Shown here piece after piece: positions 55,913 through 64,000 of a stretch of DNA of 64,000 bases. The stretch's first letter is position 1; every line of letters begins with the position of its first letter. The translations under genes were made by a program, and so were the position numbers. Source of the DNA: Vibrio navarrensis (GTDB taxonomy: Bacteria; Pseudomonadota; Gammaproteobacteria; Enterobacterales; Vibrionaceae); assembly GCF_015767675.1 (NCBI RefSeq), contig NZ_CP065217.1:744001-808000 (forward strand), given 5' to 3'. A model generated the notes under the pieces. That model saw nothing but the letters and a program-made list of their open reading frames with translations, was not told the DNA's origin and searched no databases.

Positions 55913-55941
55913 TTTACTCAGAAAGATCAATCGAATAGAGA

Positions 55942-56277
55942 TTACTTCTCTTTCGAGATACTCAACAAAGAGCCTGATTTACACTGAAATGAGTAGTAGC
56001 TTGACGTCTCGCTAAATTTCCCCAACCCTTCACCATCACAATAATCGATATTGATGTCACGCATGGTGTTAAGCGTTTCTTCGCTGTTCAGCGCAAATTT
56101 TGCGCCATCGGCGCAGACAATACGTACACGACCATCTTTGCTCACTGAATAGATTTTGACTTCCGTGTTGCACAATTCAAAAGACGCTTCGCGATAATTA
56201 TCTTGCGCGGTATTTTGCTGCGCACAACCCGCCAGTAGGGCAGTAGAGAGCAGAGCGATAAATCCAAACTTATTCAT
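55942..56277 (-). CDS. Small putative lipoprotein
   Basis: 111 residues. Lipobox 'LLAGC' after a short hydrophobic signal. The mature part has four cysteines besides the lipidated one ('ELCNTE', 'RIVCADG', 'IDYCDGE' and 'SFQCKSG'), probably two disulfides. No family recognised. A single gene between glyA and lipA. Confidence 0.75.
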   Translation of the reverse strand: MNKFGFIALLSTALLAGCAQQNTAQDNYREASFELCNTEVKIYSVSKDGRVRIVCADGAKFALNSEETLNTMRDINIDYCDGEGLGKFSETSSYYSFQCKSGSLLSISKEK

Positions 56278-56420
56278 TCAATAAAATCCTTTGTGTTGGG
56301 AATGCCAATGAGCATAGTCAACCGAGATGATATGCACTTGCATCAAGCCTATATAAATGGCGCTGGGATGGCAACCCATAGCAAGGTTAAACCTCAGTGG
56401 CGCAGATAAGATGAGACAAA

Positions 56421-56453
56421 TAAAAAGGCTGAACGTGATATACATTCAGCCTT
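56421..56453 (-). terminator. Terminator of lipBA
   Basis: AAGGCTGAA and TTCAGCCTT arms around ~11 nt. On the minus strand TTTTATTTG follows. Confidence 0.8.
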
Positions 56454-56470
56454 TGCAACACTACGGACGG

Positions 56471-57436
56471 TTATTTGACTTCCAGCCCTTGTGCTTGCAT
56501 ATCCGCATGGTAAGAAGAGCGTACAAACGGTCCACAAGCGGCATGGGTAAAGCCCAGTTCTAACGCGATCTCTTTGAGTTCATCAAACTCTTCTGGTGGA
56601 ACGTAACGTTCAACAGGGAGGTGATGGCGGCTTGGTGCCAAGTATTGGCCGAGTGTCAGCATGGTGACACCGTGCGCACGTAGATCTTTCAGTACTTCGA
56701 TGATCTCTTCTTTGGTTTCACCTAAGCCCATCATCAGGCCTGATTTAGTCGGCACACTAGGATGCTGCTCTTTGAATTTCTTCAGCAAATCCAGTGACCA
56801 CTGATAATTGGCACCTGGTCGCGCCTTGCGGTAAAGACGCGGCGCGGTTTCCAAATTGTGGTTAAACACATCTGGCGGATTGTCTTTCAATGCCTCTAAC
56901 GCAACGTCCATGCGGCCACGAAAGTCCGGTACCAGTGTTTCGATGCGAATGTTTGGATTGAGTGCGCGGATTTCTCGGTTACAGTCGGCAAAGTGCTTCG
57001 CGCCGCCATCGCGTAGATCGTCACGGTCAACCGATGTCACCACCACGTACTTGAGCTTCATGTCGGCGATGGTCTTGGCTAACTTGGTCGGCTCTTCCGC
57101 TTCTGGTGGTAATGGTCGGCCATGAGCAACATCACAGAATGGGCAGCGACGGGTACAGATTGCACCCAAGATCATAAAGGTGGCGGTGCCGTGGTTAAAA
57201 CATTCAGCGAGGTTAGGACAAGAAGCCTCTTCACAAACGGAATGGAGATTGTTTTTACGCATGGCCGCTTTGATGTCTTGAATACGTTGACTGTCAGAAG
57301 GCAGTTTAATCTTCATCCAAGCGGGCTTACGCAACATCTCTTTCTGCTCAGTCGGCATGTTCTTGACTGGAATTAGGGCCATTTTGTCAGCGTCACGATA
57401 TTTAACGCCTTTTTCCATCTGAATTGGTTTACTCAT
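56471..57436 (-). CDS. lipA: Lipoyl synthase
   Basis: 321-residue radical-SAM enzyme that inserts two sulfurs into octanoyl groups on lipoyl domains. The radical-SAM cluster motif is '[10 protein letters not shown]'. The auxiliary cluster cysteines lie in '[13 protein letters not shown]'. 'RSSYHADMQ' near the end supplies the auxiliary Ser ligand. It overlaps lipB by 4 nt (ATGA), so the two are coupled. Confidence 0.97.
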   Translation of the reverse strand: MSKPIQMEKGVKYRDADKMALIPVKNMPTEQKEMLRKPAWMKIKLPSDSQRIQDIKAAMRKNNLHSVCEEASCPNLAECFNHGTATFMILGAICTRRCPFCDVAHGRPLPPEAEEPTKLAKTIADMKLKYVVVTSVDRDDLRDGGAKHFADCNREIRALNPNIRIETLVPDFRGRMDVALEALKDNPPDVFNHNLETAPRLYRKARPGANYQWSLDLLKKFKEQHPSVPTKSGLMMGLGETKEEIIEVLKDLRAHGVTMLTLGQYLAPSRHHLPVERYVPPEEFDELKEIALELGFTHAACGPFVRSSYHADMQAQGLEVK

Positions 57437-58089
57437 GCTTCTCTTACTTCTGCTTCTGTGCTGAATGTCACTTGCTCATAACCAAGCAAATTGACCAGTT
57501 CTTTTATTAGTTGCTGCTCTATCGTTGCGAGTTCGTTGGGACCTCCAAGCTCACTCACTTGGATCATTTCCATTCCTTGATAACCGCAAGGGTTGATACG
57601 CAGGAAAGGGGAGAGATCCATATTGACGTTGAGAGCCAAACCGTGAAATGAGCACCCTTTACGGATACGCAGGCCTAATGAGCAGATCTTTTTGCCATCC
57701 ACGTAGACGCCCGGAGCATCCGGCCGTGCTGCAGAATCGATATTGTAGGCTTTTAGGGTATTAATTACGAGATTCTCTATCGTAGTGACGAGATCGCGCA
57801 CCCCTAATTTTTTGCGACGAAGGTTAATCAAGAAGTAGACCACCAATTGCCCCGGTCCGTGATACGTGACCTGTCCGCCTCGATCACTTTGCACCACAGG
57901 AATATCTCCCGTGTTGAGCAAGTGCTCGATTTTCCCAGCTTGACCCTGAGTAAACACTGGGTTGTGTTCCACCAACCACACTTCGTCACGGGTCTCTTCG
58001 CTGCGTTGGTCGGTGAATTGGTGCATCGCCTGCCAGACTGGGGAGTAGTCTTGTCTACCGAGGCGCTTTACTACCAGTTGATTGTGCAT
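57433..58089 (-). CDS. lipB: Octanoyl-[acyl-carrier-protein] transferase
   Basis: 218 residues. It moves octanoate from ACP to lipoate-dependent enzymes, providing the substrate of LipA. '[19 protein letters not shown]' is the family signature. The catalytic Lys is in '[14 protein letters not shown]' and the Cys in '[12 protein letters not shown]'. Confidence 0.95.
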   Translation of the reverse strand: MHNQLVVKRLGRQDYSPVWQAMHQFTDQRSEETRDEVWLVEHNPVFTQGQAGKIEHLLNTGDIPVVQSDRGGQVTYHGPGQLVVYFLINLRRKKLGVRDLVTTIENLVINTLKAYNIDSAARPDAPGVYVDGKKICSLGLRIRKGCSFHGLALNVNMDLSPFLRINPCGYQGMEMIQVSELGGPNELATIEQQLIKELVNLLGYEQVTFSTEAEVREA

Positions 58090-58218
58090 ACTTTATCCTG
58101 TCGTCGCTTAATAAAGTTTTTGCATTATAAACCTGTTCAACAGTTTGAACTATATGTCTGTAACAGGTTTTTAACTCATTAGTGGAAATTTTTATATCTA
58201 TCTATCTGATAAATATAA

Positions 58219-58243
58219 AGAAAGCAGCGAAATGCTGCTTTCA
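58219..58243 (-). terminator. Terminator between ybeD and lipB
   Basis: GAAAGCAGC and GCTGCTTTC arms around GAAAT. On the minus strand TTTATATTT follows. Confidence 0.75.
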
Positions 58244-58267
58244 AAAAAAATTTAATCTATCAAAAAA

Positions 58268-58546
58268 TTACAGAACCATGCGCACGATATCAATCTCACC
58301 CAGCTCTTTATACAGGGTTTCGACCTGTTCGATAGAGGTGGCGGTAATATTGATGGAAACGGAGTGGTAATTGCCCTTCGCACTCGGTTTGACCGCTGGG
58401 CTGTAGTCACCCGGCGCGTGACGCTGGATCACAGCCAGTACTTTTTCTGGTAGTTCAGGCTTAGCGTAACCCATGACCTTGTAGGTAAACGAACAAGGAA
58501 ACTCAAGAAGATCTTTTAGTTTGGCGTCAGAGTTGATGGTTAGCAT
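58268..58546 (-). CDS. ybeD: DUF493 family protein YbeD
   Basis: 92 residues, ACT-like fold. '[15 protein letters not shown]' and '[20 protein letters not shown]' match the family. Function unknown. As in E. coli it sits between dacA and lipB, which suggests a link to lipoate metabolism or just conserved gene order. Confidence 0.92.
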   Translation of the reverse strand: MLTINSDAKLKDLLEFPCSFTYKVMGYAKPELPEKVLAVIQRHAPGDYSPAVKPSAKGNYHSVSINITATSIEQVETLYKELGEIDIVRMVL

Positions 58547-58621
58547 TGAGAATAACTCCAGGTTGATATTCGGTTGTGCGGGGCGAAATAGTACTGTCTA
58601 TCGGTTTTGATCTCAAGAGTA

Positions 58622-58648
58622 ATAAAGCCGCCCCAAAGGCGGCTTAAA
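58622..58648 (-). terminator. Terminator of dacA
   Basis: AAGCCGCC and GGCGGCTT arms around CCAAA. On the minus strand TATTA follows; the T-tract is short. Confidence 0.7.
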
Positions 58649-58666
58649 ATAACTCATTGTTTTATT

Positions 58667-59848
58667 TTAGAACAGGCTCTTGAGCAGCAGCACAATGTAA
58701 TCCCATAGTCGGCTGAACAGGCTGCCTTCCTCGACTGTTTCCAATGCCATCAATGGATATTGCGCGACATCTTCGCCGTCGGCTTGATAGTAAAGCTTAC
58801 CGACGATGTCACCTTTTTTGATTGGGGCTTGTAGCTCTTTCTCCAGTACAAAGCTAGCGGTGAGATTTTTTGCTTGTCCGCGTGGTAGGGTGACATAAGT
58901 ATCTTCATTAACACCGAGCGCTAAGGTGTCTTTGTTGCCCATCCAGATTTTTTCTTCGACAAATGTTTCTCCCGCTTTGTGCGGTGCCACTGTTTCGAAA
59001 AAGCGGAAGCCGTAACTGAGCAGTTTCTTGCTCTCAGATTTACGGGCGTTCATATCTTTGGTGCCCATTACAACCGCGATCAAACGCATTTTGCCTTCGG
59101 TCGCTGAGCTGACCAGGCTGTAACCTGCGTTATCAGTATGGCCAGTTTTGATACCGTCCACGTTCATGCTTTTATCCCACAGCAGGCCGTTGCGGTTGTA
59201 CTGAGTAATGCCGTTGTAAGTGAATTTTTTCTCAGCGTAAATACGGTACTCTTCGGGCACGTCACGGATCAGCGCTTGACCTAAAAGGGCCATATCATAA
59301 GGGGTTGAATAGAGGTTTGGGTTGTCTAGGCCATGCACGTTGGCGAAGTGGGTATTGCTCATGCCGATTGAGCTTGCCCAGGCATTCATCAAATCAACGA
59401 AAGCATCTTCTGAACCGGCAATGTGCTCTGCCATGGCGACACACGCATCGTTACCGGATTGAATAATGATGCCGCGGTTGAGATCTTTCACTTTGACCGT
59501 GGTACCGACCTCAATGAACATTTTTGACGAATCAGGGAAGTTTTTTGCCCAGGCGTTCTTGCTGATCACCACATCGTCTTCAAGGTTGATGTTTCCTCGG
59601 CCTAACTCTTGGCCAATGACATAGCTGGTCATCATTTTGGTCAGGCTGGCTGGCGAGAGTTTAGTGTCCATCTCTTTTTCAGCTAGAACCTTGCCTGAAT
59701 GGTAATCCATTAGAACAAAACCTTTCGCGGCGATCTGTGGTGCGTCTGGAACCACGACGGGAGCAGCAGAAACTGAGTGAGCTAGCGTTGCAGAAAATGC
59801 AAGGGAAGAAACGAGAATAGATTTCACAAGTTTTGTCGTTTTGTTCAT
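58667..59848 (-). CDS. dacA: D-alanyl-D-alanine carboxypeptidase (PBP5 type)
   Basis: 393 residues. A signal peptide (cleavage near 'VSAA'), then the penicillin-binding domain: 'SPASLTKMM' (SxxK), 'IQSGNDACVAMAEH' (SxN) and 'DGIKTGHTDNAGY' (KTG). A C-terminal beta domain and an amphipathic tail ('LFSRLWDYIVLLLKSLF') anchor it to the outer face of the inner membrane. It trims the terminal D-Ala from peptidoglycan stems. It follows rlpA in the mrdA-mrdB-rlpA cluster. Confidence 0.96.
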   Translation of the reverse strand: MNKTTKLVKSILVSSLAFSATLAHSVSAAPVVVPDAPQIAAKGFVLMDYHSGKVLAEKEMDTKLSPASLTKMMTSYVIGQELGRGNINLEDDVVISKNAWAKNFPDSSKMFIEVGTTVKVKDLNRGIIIQSGNDACVAMAEHIAGSEDAFVDLMNAWASSIGMSNTHFANVHGLDNPNLYSTPYDMALLGQALIRDVPEEYRIYAEKKFTYNGITQYNRNGLLWDKSMNVDGIKTGHTDNAGYSLVSSATEGKMRLIAVVMGTKDMNARKSESKKLLSYGFRFFETVAPHKAGETFVEEKIWMGNKDTLALGVNEDTYVTLPRGQAKNLTASFVLEKELQAPIKKGDIVGKLYYQADGEDVAQYPLMALETVEEGSLFSRLWDYIVLLLKSLF

Positions 59849-59939
59849 GGTAATTCTATTTTTTGGTTAATTGTCCATATCTTAACAGATTCGTACTGTA
59901 AGTCAGAGCGTCTAACACTAGAAAGTGTTGTGCCGTATG

Positions 59940-60734
59940 TCAACGTGCCACGGTGTACTTTTTGATGAAGGCGCTTTGGTAACCCGCTAACTTAACCTGA
60001 TCGAGCAGTTGTTGCGTCAGAGAATAGTCAGTAAATGGCCCTAACATCAGCCTATGTGTCTCGTCGTTACTGTCGAGAAACGCCTCGACCTTGAGGCTTT
60101 GACTCAAATCTTGCGCTAAAGTTCGCGCTCTTTCCGCGGATTTTGAACTCAGCACTTGCACTGTGTAGCGTGGGTGATTTTGTAGCGATTTCGCATCGGT
60201 TGGTGGGGCAAACGTCAGCACTTCAATCTCAACATTCGCTGTGCCCGTTTTGAGCACGTCCAACTTATAGGCAGCGGCGTAGCTCAGATCGATGATCCTG
60301 CCTTCGTGGAACGGGCCGCGATCATTGACTCGCACTATGGTGCTTCTGCCGTTATCTTTATTGGTGGCTTTGACGTAACTAGGCAGTGGCAGGGTTTTGT
60401 GTGCGGCGGTCATCGAATACATGTCGTAGATCTCGCCGTTTGAGGTTAAATGCCCTTGAAATTTGGAGCCGTACCACGACGCAATGCCAGATTCGCGAAA
60501 GCCTTTGGCATCGCGAACGATCTTATACTCCTGACCTCGCAGCGTGTAGTCGCGATTTCCGCCCAAACTGTAAGGTTCGTAGCGAGGATGCGCATCTTCG
60601 ATGTGCGCGACTGAAATGGGTTGTTCCGGCGCGACGTCCGATTCTAACGCGTAACGTCCGGTCGGTGCAGAGCTGCATCCTACCAATAAGATCATAGCAA
60701 AGCTGAGCAGCGATAAATGGGTCGAATAGTGCAT
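59940..60734 (-). CDS. rlpA: Septal ring lytic transglycosylase RlpA
   Basis: 264-residue lipoprotein (lipobox 'LLVGC'). The double-psi beta-barrel domain (~85-170) has 'GIASWYGSKFQGHLTSNGE' and 'VRVNDRGPFHEGRIIDLS'. A C-terminal SPOR domain (~185-262) should bind denuded glycan at the septum. It overlaps mrdB by one base (TAATG). Confidence 0.94.
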   Translation of the reverse strand: MHYSTHLSLLSFAMILLVGCSSAPTGRYALESDVAPEQPISVAHIEDAHPRYEPYSLGGNRDYTLRGQEYKIVRDAKGFRESGIASWYGSKFQGHLTSNGEIYDMYSMTAAHKTLPLPSYVKATNKDNGRSTIVRVNDRGPFHEGRIIDLSYAAAYKLDVLKTGTANVEIEVLTFAPPTDAKSLQNHPRYTVQVLSSKSAERARTLAQDLSQSLKVEAFLDSNDETHRLMLGPFTDYSLTQQLLDQVKLAGYQSAFIKKYTVAR

Positions 60735-61855
60735 TAGGTCGCCTTTGAGAATGCTTTACGATGGGTATGGATTGACATCAAAATGCCAAAACCGGCCATC
60801 AAGGTCACCATGGAAGTACCACCGTAGCTGATAAGGGGGAGCGGTACACCCACCACAGGCAATATCCCACTCACCATGCCGATGTTGACAAAAATATAGA
60901 CGAAGAAACTGAGCACCACACTGCCTGCCATCATGCGGCCAAATGCGGTTTGCGCTTGCGAAGCCAAGTATAAGCCGCGGCCGATGATAAACAGATAAAG
61001 TGCGAGTAATAACAAGAAACCGACCATGCCCCACTCTTCGGCAATCACCGCAAAAATAAAGTCGGTATGGCGTTCTGGCAAGAACTCAAGCTGCGATTGG
61101 GTGCCTTGCAACCAACCTTTGCCCGAGATGCCGCCTGAGCCAATCGCTATCTTACTTTGAATGATGTGATAACCCGCGCCGAGCGGATCTGATTCTGGGT
61201 TAAACAGTGTTCGTACGCGGGTTTTCTGGTATTCGTGCATCAAGAAAAACCATAACACAGGTATGAATCCGCCCAGTGCGACCGCTGCTGCTGCGATAAT
61301 GCGCCAACTGATGCCAGCAAGAAAGATAACAAAAATGCCTGATGCAGCAATGAGGATGGATGTACCTAGGTCGGGTTGTTTAGCGATCAAAATAGTCGGC
61401 ACAAACACCATCGCCATGGCGATGCACAGTGTTTTGAACGTCGGAGGGAGAGGGCGACGTCCTATGTAACGCGCCACCATTAACGGGACGGCAAGCTTGA
61501 GCAGTTCTGAGGGCTGGAAACGGACAAAGCCGAGGTTGAGCCAGCGCTGTGCGCCTTTAGACGCTTCACCAAAGAACAGCACACCTAGCAGTAAAATGAC
61601 GCCAGTGACAAACATCAATGGTGCTAGAGTTTCGTAGGTACGCGGCGACAGCTGCGCCAACACCAACATCACCACGGTGGCTAACACCATACGCATGGCT
61701 TGTCGGTCCATCATTGCCAAATTTTGTCCACTGGCGCTGTACATCACCACCAGGCCAAAGCCCATAAGAACAAAAATACCCAACAGCAATGGTAAATCGA
61801 TATGCAGGCGTTCAAACATCGCCCGGTTTTTACCTGTGGATGGATCAAGCTTCAT
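60734..61855 (-). CDS. mrdB: Rod-shape SEDS glycosyltransferase RodA
   Basis: 373-residue polytopic membrane protein that polymerises peptidoglycan during elongation with PBP2. '[20 protein letters not shown]' and '[14 protein letters not shown]' are SEDS signatures. The catalytic Asp is expected in '[10 protein letters not shown]'. It overlaps mrdA and rlpA by one base each (TAATG), so the three are tightly coupled. Confidence 0.96.
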   Translation of the reverse strand: MKLDPSTGKNRAMFERLHIDLPLLLGIFVLMGFGLVVMYSASGQNLAMMDRQAMRMVLATVVMLVLAQLSPRTYETLAPLMFVTGVILLLGVLFFGEASKGAQRWLNLGFVRFQPSELLKLAVPLMVARYIGRRPLPPTFKTLCIAMAMVFVPTILIAKQPDLGTSILIAASGIFVIFLAGISWRIIAAAAVALGGFIPVLWFFLMHEYQKTRVRTLFNPESDPLGAGYHIIQSKIAIGSGGISGKGWLQGTQSQLEFLPERHTDFIFAVIAEEWGMVGFLLLLALYLFIIGRGLYLASQAQTAFGRMMAGSVVLSFFVYIFVNIGMVSGILPVVGVPLPLISYGGTSMVTLMAGFGILMSIHTHRKAFSKAT

Positions 61856-63747
61856 TATCGTTTGACCTCGTTGCTTTCTTTATCAAGCAGTGCTTTATCG
61901 AAAATCCGTCGCACGACCGGAGCGCCATTGGAGGAGCCACCGCCCGCATTTTCCAGTACCACGGTAACGATGACCTTAGGATCATTGAACGGAGCGAAAC
62001 CAGTAAACAGAGCGTGATCACGTAAATGCTCAGCAATCTCATCGGCTTTGTACACTTCATCTTCCGCTAGGCCAAAAACCTGCGCGGTGCCAGATTTCCC
62101 CGCCGTCATGTAAGGCATATTGGCGAAATGGCGTCGCGCGGTGCCTTTTTTACCATGGTTGGCCAACCGCATCCCTTCTTTGGCTAGGCTCCAATACTTA
62201 TCCGCCACGTTTTGAATCGGTGGAGAAGTTTCGTAGTCTGAGAGCTGACGAGTGTCGAATGCTTCGCCATTTTCAATCGTCGCGCGCAGCAGGTGAGGTG
62301 CGGTGACGTTGCCTTCTTTCACTAGCACGGAAGTCGCTTTAGCCAATTGCATTGGTGTCGCAGTCCAATAGCCCTGACCGATACCGACCGGAATGGTGTC
62401 GCCTTTGTACCACGGCGTTTTATGACGTGACATTTTCCAATCACGAGTGGGCATGTTGGCCTTACTTTCCTCAAAAATATCGATGCCGGTGTAGTCACCA
62501 AAACCAAACATGCTCATCCAATGCGACAGTGTGTCGATCCCCATATCGTAAGCGATTTGATAAAAGAAGGTATCGACTGACTCTTCAATCGATTGCACTA
62601 GGTTGACTCGGCCATGCCCCCAACGTAACCAGTCGCGAAACGCACGGGTGTCGGAGTTGGGGATGCGCCAATAGCCTGGATCGTTACGTGTAGTAGTCGG
62701 CGTGACAATGCCTTCTTGCAGCGCCGCAACCGCGATAAAGGGTTTCACCGTTGACGCGGGCGGGTAGATCCCTAAGGTAGTACGGTTGACTAGCGGGCGA
62801 TTTTTGTCGTTGAGCAAATCGGCGTAGCCTTTGCCTGAGATGCCATGGACGAACGCATTCGGGTCATAGCTTGGGCTCGATACCATGGCCAGAATGCCGT
62901 TGTCTTTCGGATCGAGCACAATGGCGCTGCCGCGGCGGCCATCAAGTAGTTGATGGACATACAGCTGCAACTCAATATCAATATTCAGCACGATATCTTT
63001 GCCGGGAACTGGCGGGACAAACCTGAGGGTGCGGATCACGCGTCCACGGCTGTTGACTTCGACCTCTTGGTAGCCCGCCGTACCGTGTAATAAATCTTCG
63101 TAGTACTTCTCGATGCCGAGTTTACCGATGTCTCGTGTTGCCTGATAGTTGGCGTCTTTCTCTTCGTCAATCAGGCGCTGCATATCTCGGTCATTGATGC
63201 GAGAAACGTAACCAATAACGTGAGTTAACACTTCGCCGTAAGGGTAGTAGCGTTTGAGCGTGCCGCTCACTTCGACGCCGGGAAAACGGTATTGATTGAC
63301 GGCAAACATCGCCACTTGTTCTTCCGTCAGTTGGGTGAGGATCGGCACCGATTTAAAACGTCGGGTGCGTTTACGCTCGCGCTCAAAGCGTTCAATTTGC
63401 TCTGGGGAAATATCGACAATCGTCTGCAGTTGCGCAATGGTTTCCTCCATGTTTTTGACTTTTTCAGGGGTGATCTCTAAGTCAAAAACCGGACGGTTTT
63501 CCGCCAGCAGCACGCCATTGCGGTCATAAATCAGGCCACGATTGGGGGCGATCGGAACAACTTTGATGCGGTTGTCGTTTGAGCGGGTTTGGTAATCTTG
63601 ATATTGGTTGACTTGAATGTTGTACAAGTTAGCGACCAATACGCCCATCAAAGCGATGATGCCAATAAAAGAGACAACGGCACGACGGGCAAACAATCGT
63701 GCTTCGGCTTGGTAATCTCGTATCTGACTTCGGCGTTTCCGTATCAT
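61855..63747 (-). CDS. mrdA: Penicillin-binding protein 2 (elongation transpeptidase)
   Basis: 630 residues. An N-terminal membrane anchor (~22-45), a dimerisation domain (~60-240), then the transpeptidase: '[14 protein letters not shown]' (SxxK, S ~326), 'SVDTFF' (SxD-type motif) and '[11 protein letters not shown]' (KSGT). It crosslinks peptidoglycan in the rod complex with RodA. It begins 30 nt after rlmH. Confidence 0.96.
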   Translation of the reverse strand: MIRKRRSQIRDYQAEARLFARRAVVSFIGIIALMGVLVANLYNIQVNQYQDYQTRSNDNRIKVVPIAPNRGLIYDRNGVLLAENRPVFDLEITPEKVKNMEETIAQLQTIVDISPEQIERFERERKRTRRFKSVPILTQLTEEQVAMFAVNQYRFPGVEVSGTLKRYYPYGEVLTHVIGYVSRINDRDMQRLIDEEKDANYQATRDIGKLGIEKYYEDLLHGTAGYQEVEVNSRGRVIRTLRFVPPVPGKDIVLNIDIELQLYVHQLLDGRRGSAIVLDPKDNGILAMVSSPSYDPNAFVHGISGKGYADLLNDKNRPLVNRTTLGIYPPASTVKPFIAVAALQEGIVTPTTTRNDPGYWRIPNSDTRAFRDWLRWGHGRVNLVQSIEESVDTFFYQIAYDMGIDTLSHWMSMFGFGDYTGIDIFEESKANMPTRDWKMSRHKTPWYKGDTIPVGIGQGYWTATPMQLAKATSVLVKEGNVTAPHLLRATIENGEAFDTRQLSDYETSPPIQNVADKYWSLAKEGMRLANHGKKGTARRHFANMPYMTAGKSGTAQVFGLAEDEVYKADEIAEHLRDHALFTGFAPFNDPKVIVTVVLENAGGGSSNGAPVVRRIFDKALLDKESNEVKR

Positions 63748-63777
63748 TAACGCAGGTTCTCAGGGTTAGACAGACAA

Positions 63778-64000
63778 TTATTCACGGTGATAAGGGTGAT
63801 TCGCCGTGATACTCCATGCTCGGTACAAGCTTTCCGCCATCACCACGCGAACCAGTGGGTGAGGCAATGTCAGGGGCGAGAGTGACCAGCTCTGCTCTGC
63901 TGCCGCTTTGCAAGCCGGAGCCAGACCTTCAGGGCCGCCGATCAGGATGGAAACATCGCGACTGTCGAGTTTCCAGGCTTCTAGCTGCTCGGCTAATTGT
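63778..64000 (-). CDS. rlmH: 23S rRNA pseudouridine-1915 N3-methyltransferase, N-terminal part outside the window
   Basis: The minus-strand frame open at the right edge ends at a TAA at 63780-63778. It encodes the C-terminal ~73 residues of RlmH: '[20 protein letters not shown]' (SAM-binding knot) and the terminal '[17 protein letters not shown]'. This is a SPOUT methyltransferase acting on helix 69 of 23S rRNA. The rlmH-mrdA-mrdB-rlpA order is standard in gammaproteobacteria. Confidence 0.95.
   Translation of the reverse strand, partial: QLAEQLEAWKLDSRDVSILIGGPEGLAPACKAAAEQSWSLSPLTLPHPLVRVVMAESLYRAWSITANHPYHRE

Noticed and set aside
1..64000. CRISPR array, prophage, toxin-antitoxin, restriction or other defence system.
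   Set aside because: No regularly spaced repeats, phage structural genes, nuclease/methylase pairs or small toxin-antitoxin pairs were seen. The secreted nuclease is of the NUC1 type, not a restriction enzyme.
1..64000. tRNA or rRNA genes.
   Set aside because: No cloverleaf-forming stretch with a conserved T-loop, and no rRNA motif, was noticed in the intergenic regions.

Overview
The window is chromosomal DNA from a Vibrio. Three things point there: the Na+-driven flagellar stator pair pomA-pomB beside thiI and gcvA; FrsA, Crl, Syd and NusB proteins with typical Vibrio sequences; and two Vibrio-type small RNAs. The closest species cannot be fixed from the sequence alone. Almost everything is conserved core chromosome. 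The only clear mobile DNA is a decayed IS1182-type element with an abutting MITE-like element at about 24.5-26.4 kb.

Layout. 1-13 kb: 3' part of purL, a small DUF3622-type protein, a secreted protein of unknown function, an M14-type metallohydrolase, pepD, a ~1 kb leader region that encodes what I read as the dual-function RNA VcdRP (RNA plus 29-residue protein), an NCS2 purine permease, gpt, frsA and crl. 12.5-24.3 kb: proBA, then nrdR-ribD-ribE-ribBA, then ribH-nusB-thiL-pgpA, convergent with xseB-ispA-dxs. 24.5-26.6 kb: IS and MITE debris. 26.6-33.4 kb: pomAB, thiI, the GcvB small RNA divergent from gcvA, then an alpha/beta hydrolase, a DUF423 membrane protein and rlmM. 33.4-41.7 kb, minus strand: a secreted NUC1-type endonuclease, xni, ppnN, a GGDEF diguanylate cyclase, a TPR protein with a degenerate GGDEF domain, and queF. 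41.8-43.1 kb: syd and a zinc-ribbon protein. 43.1-45.8 kb: metNIQ under tandem met boxes. 46-51 kb: gmhB, treR, treB, treC. 50.9-54.3 kb, minus strand: an unknown lipoprotein, a ToxR/CadC-like membrane regulator and a YitT-type membrane protein. 54.6-64 kb: glyA (+), then on the minus strand a small lipoprotein, lipA, lipB, ybeD, dacA, rlpA, mrdB, mrdA and the 3' part of rlmH.

How the parts work together. There is a purine theme: purL, the permease, gpt and glyA, with PurR-like boxes before the last three. Riboflavin synthesis (ribD, ribE, ribBA, ribH) sits with nusB and thiL. The isoprenoid genes dxs and ispA form one operon. The cell-elongation set (mrdA, mrdB, rlpA, dacA) is coupled to lipoate synthesis and rlmH. 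Two small RNAs govern nutrient use: GcvB (amino-acid uptake) and the VcdRP-like RNA (sugar uptake). The most striking regulatory observation is that a C-rich segment of the VcdRP-like RNA can pair over 14 bp, with one bulge, with the ribosome-binding site of treB in this same window. No CRISPR array, prophage, tRNA, rRNA or defence island was seen.
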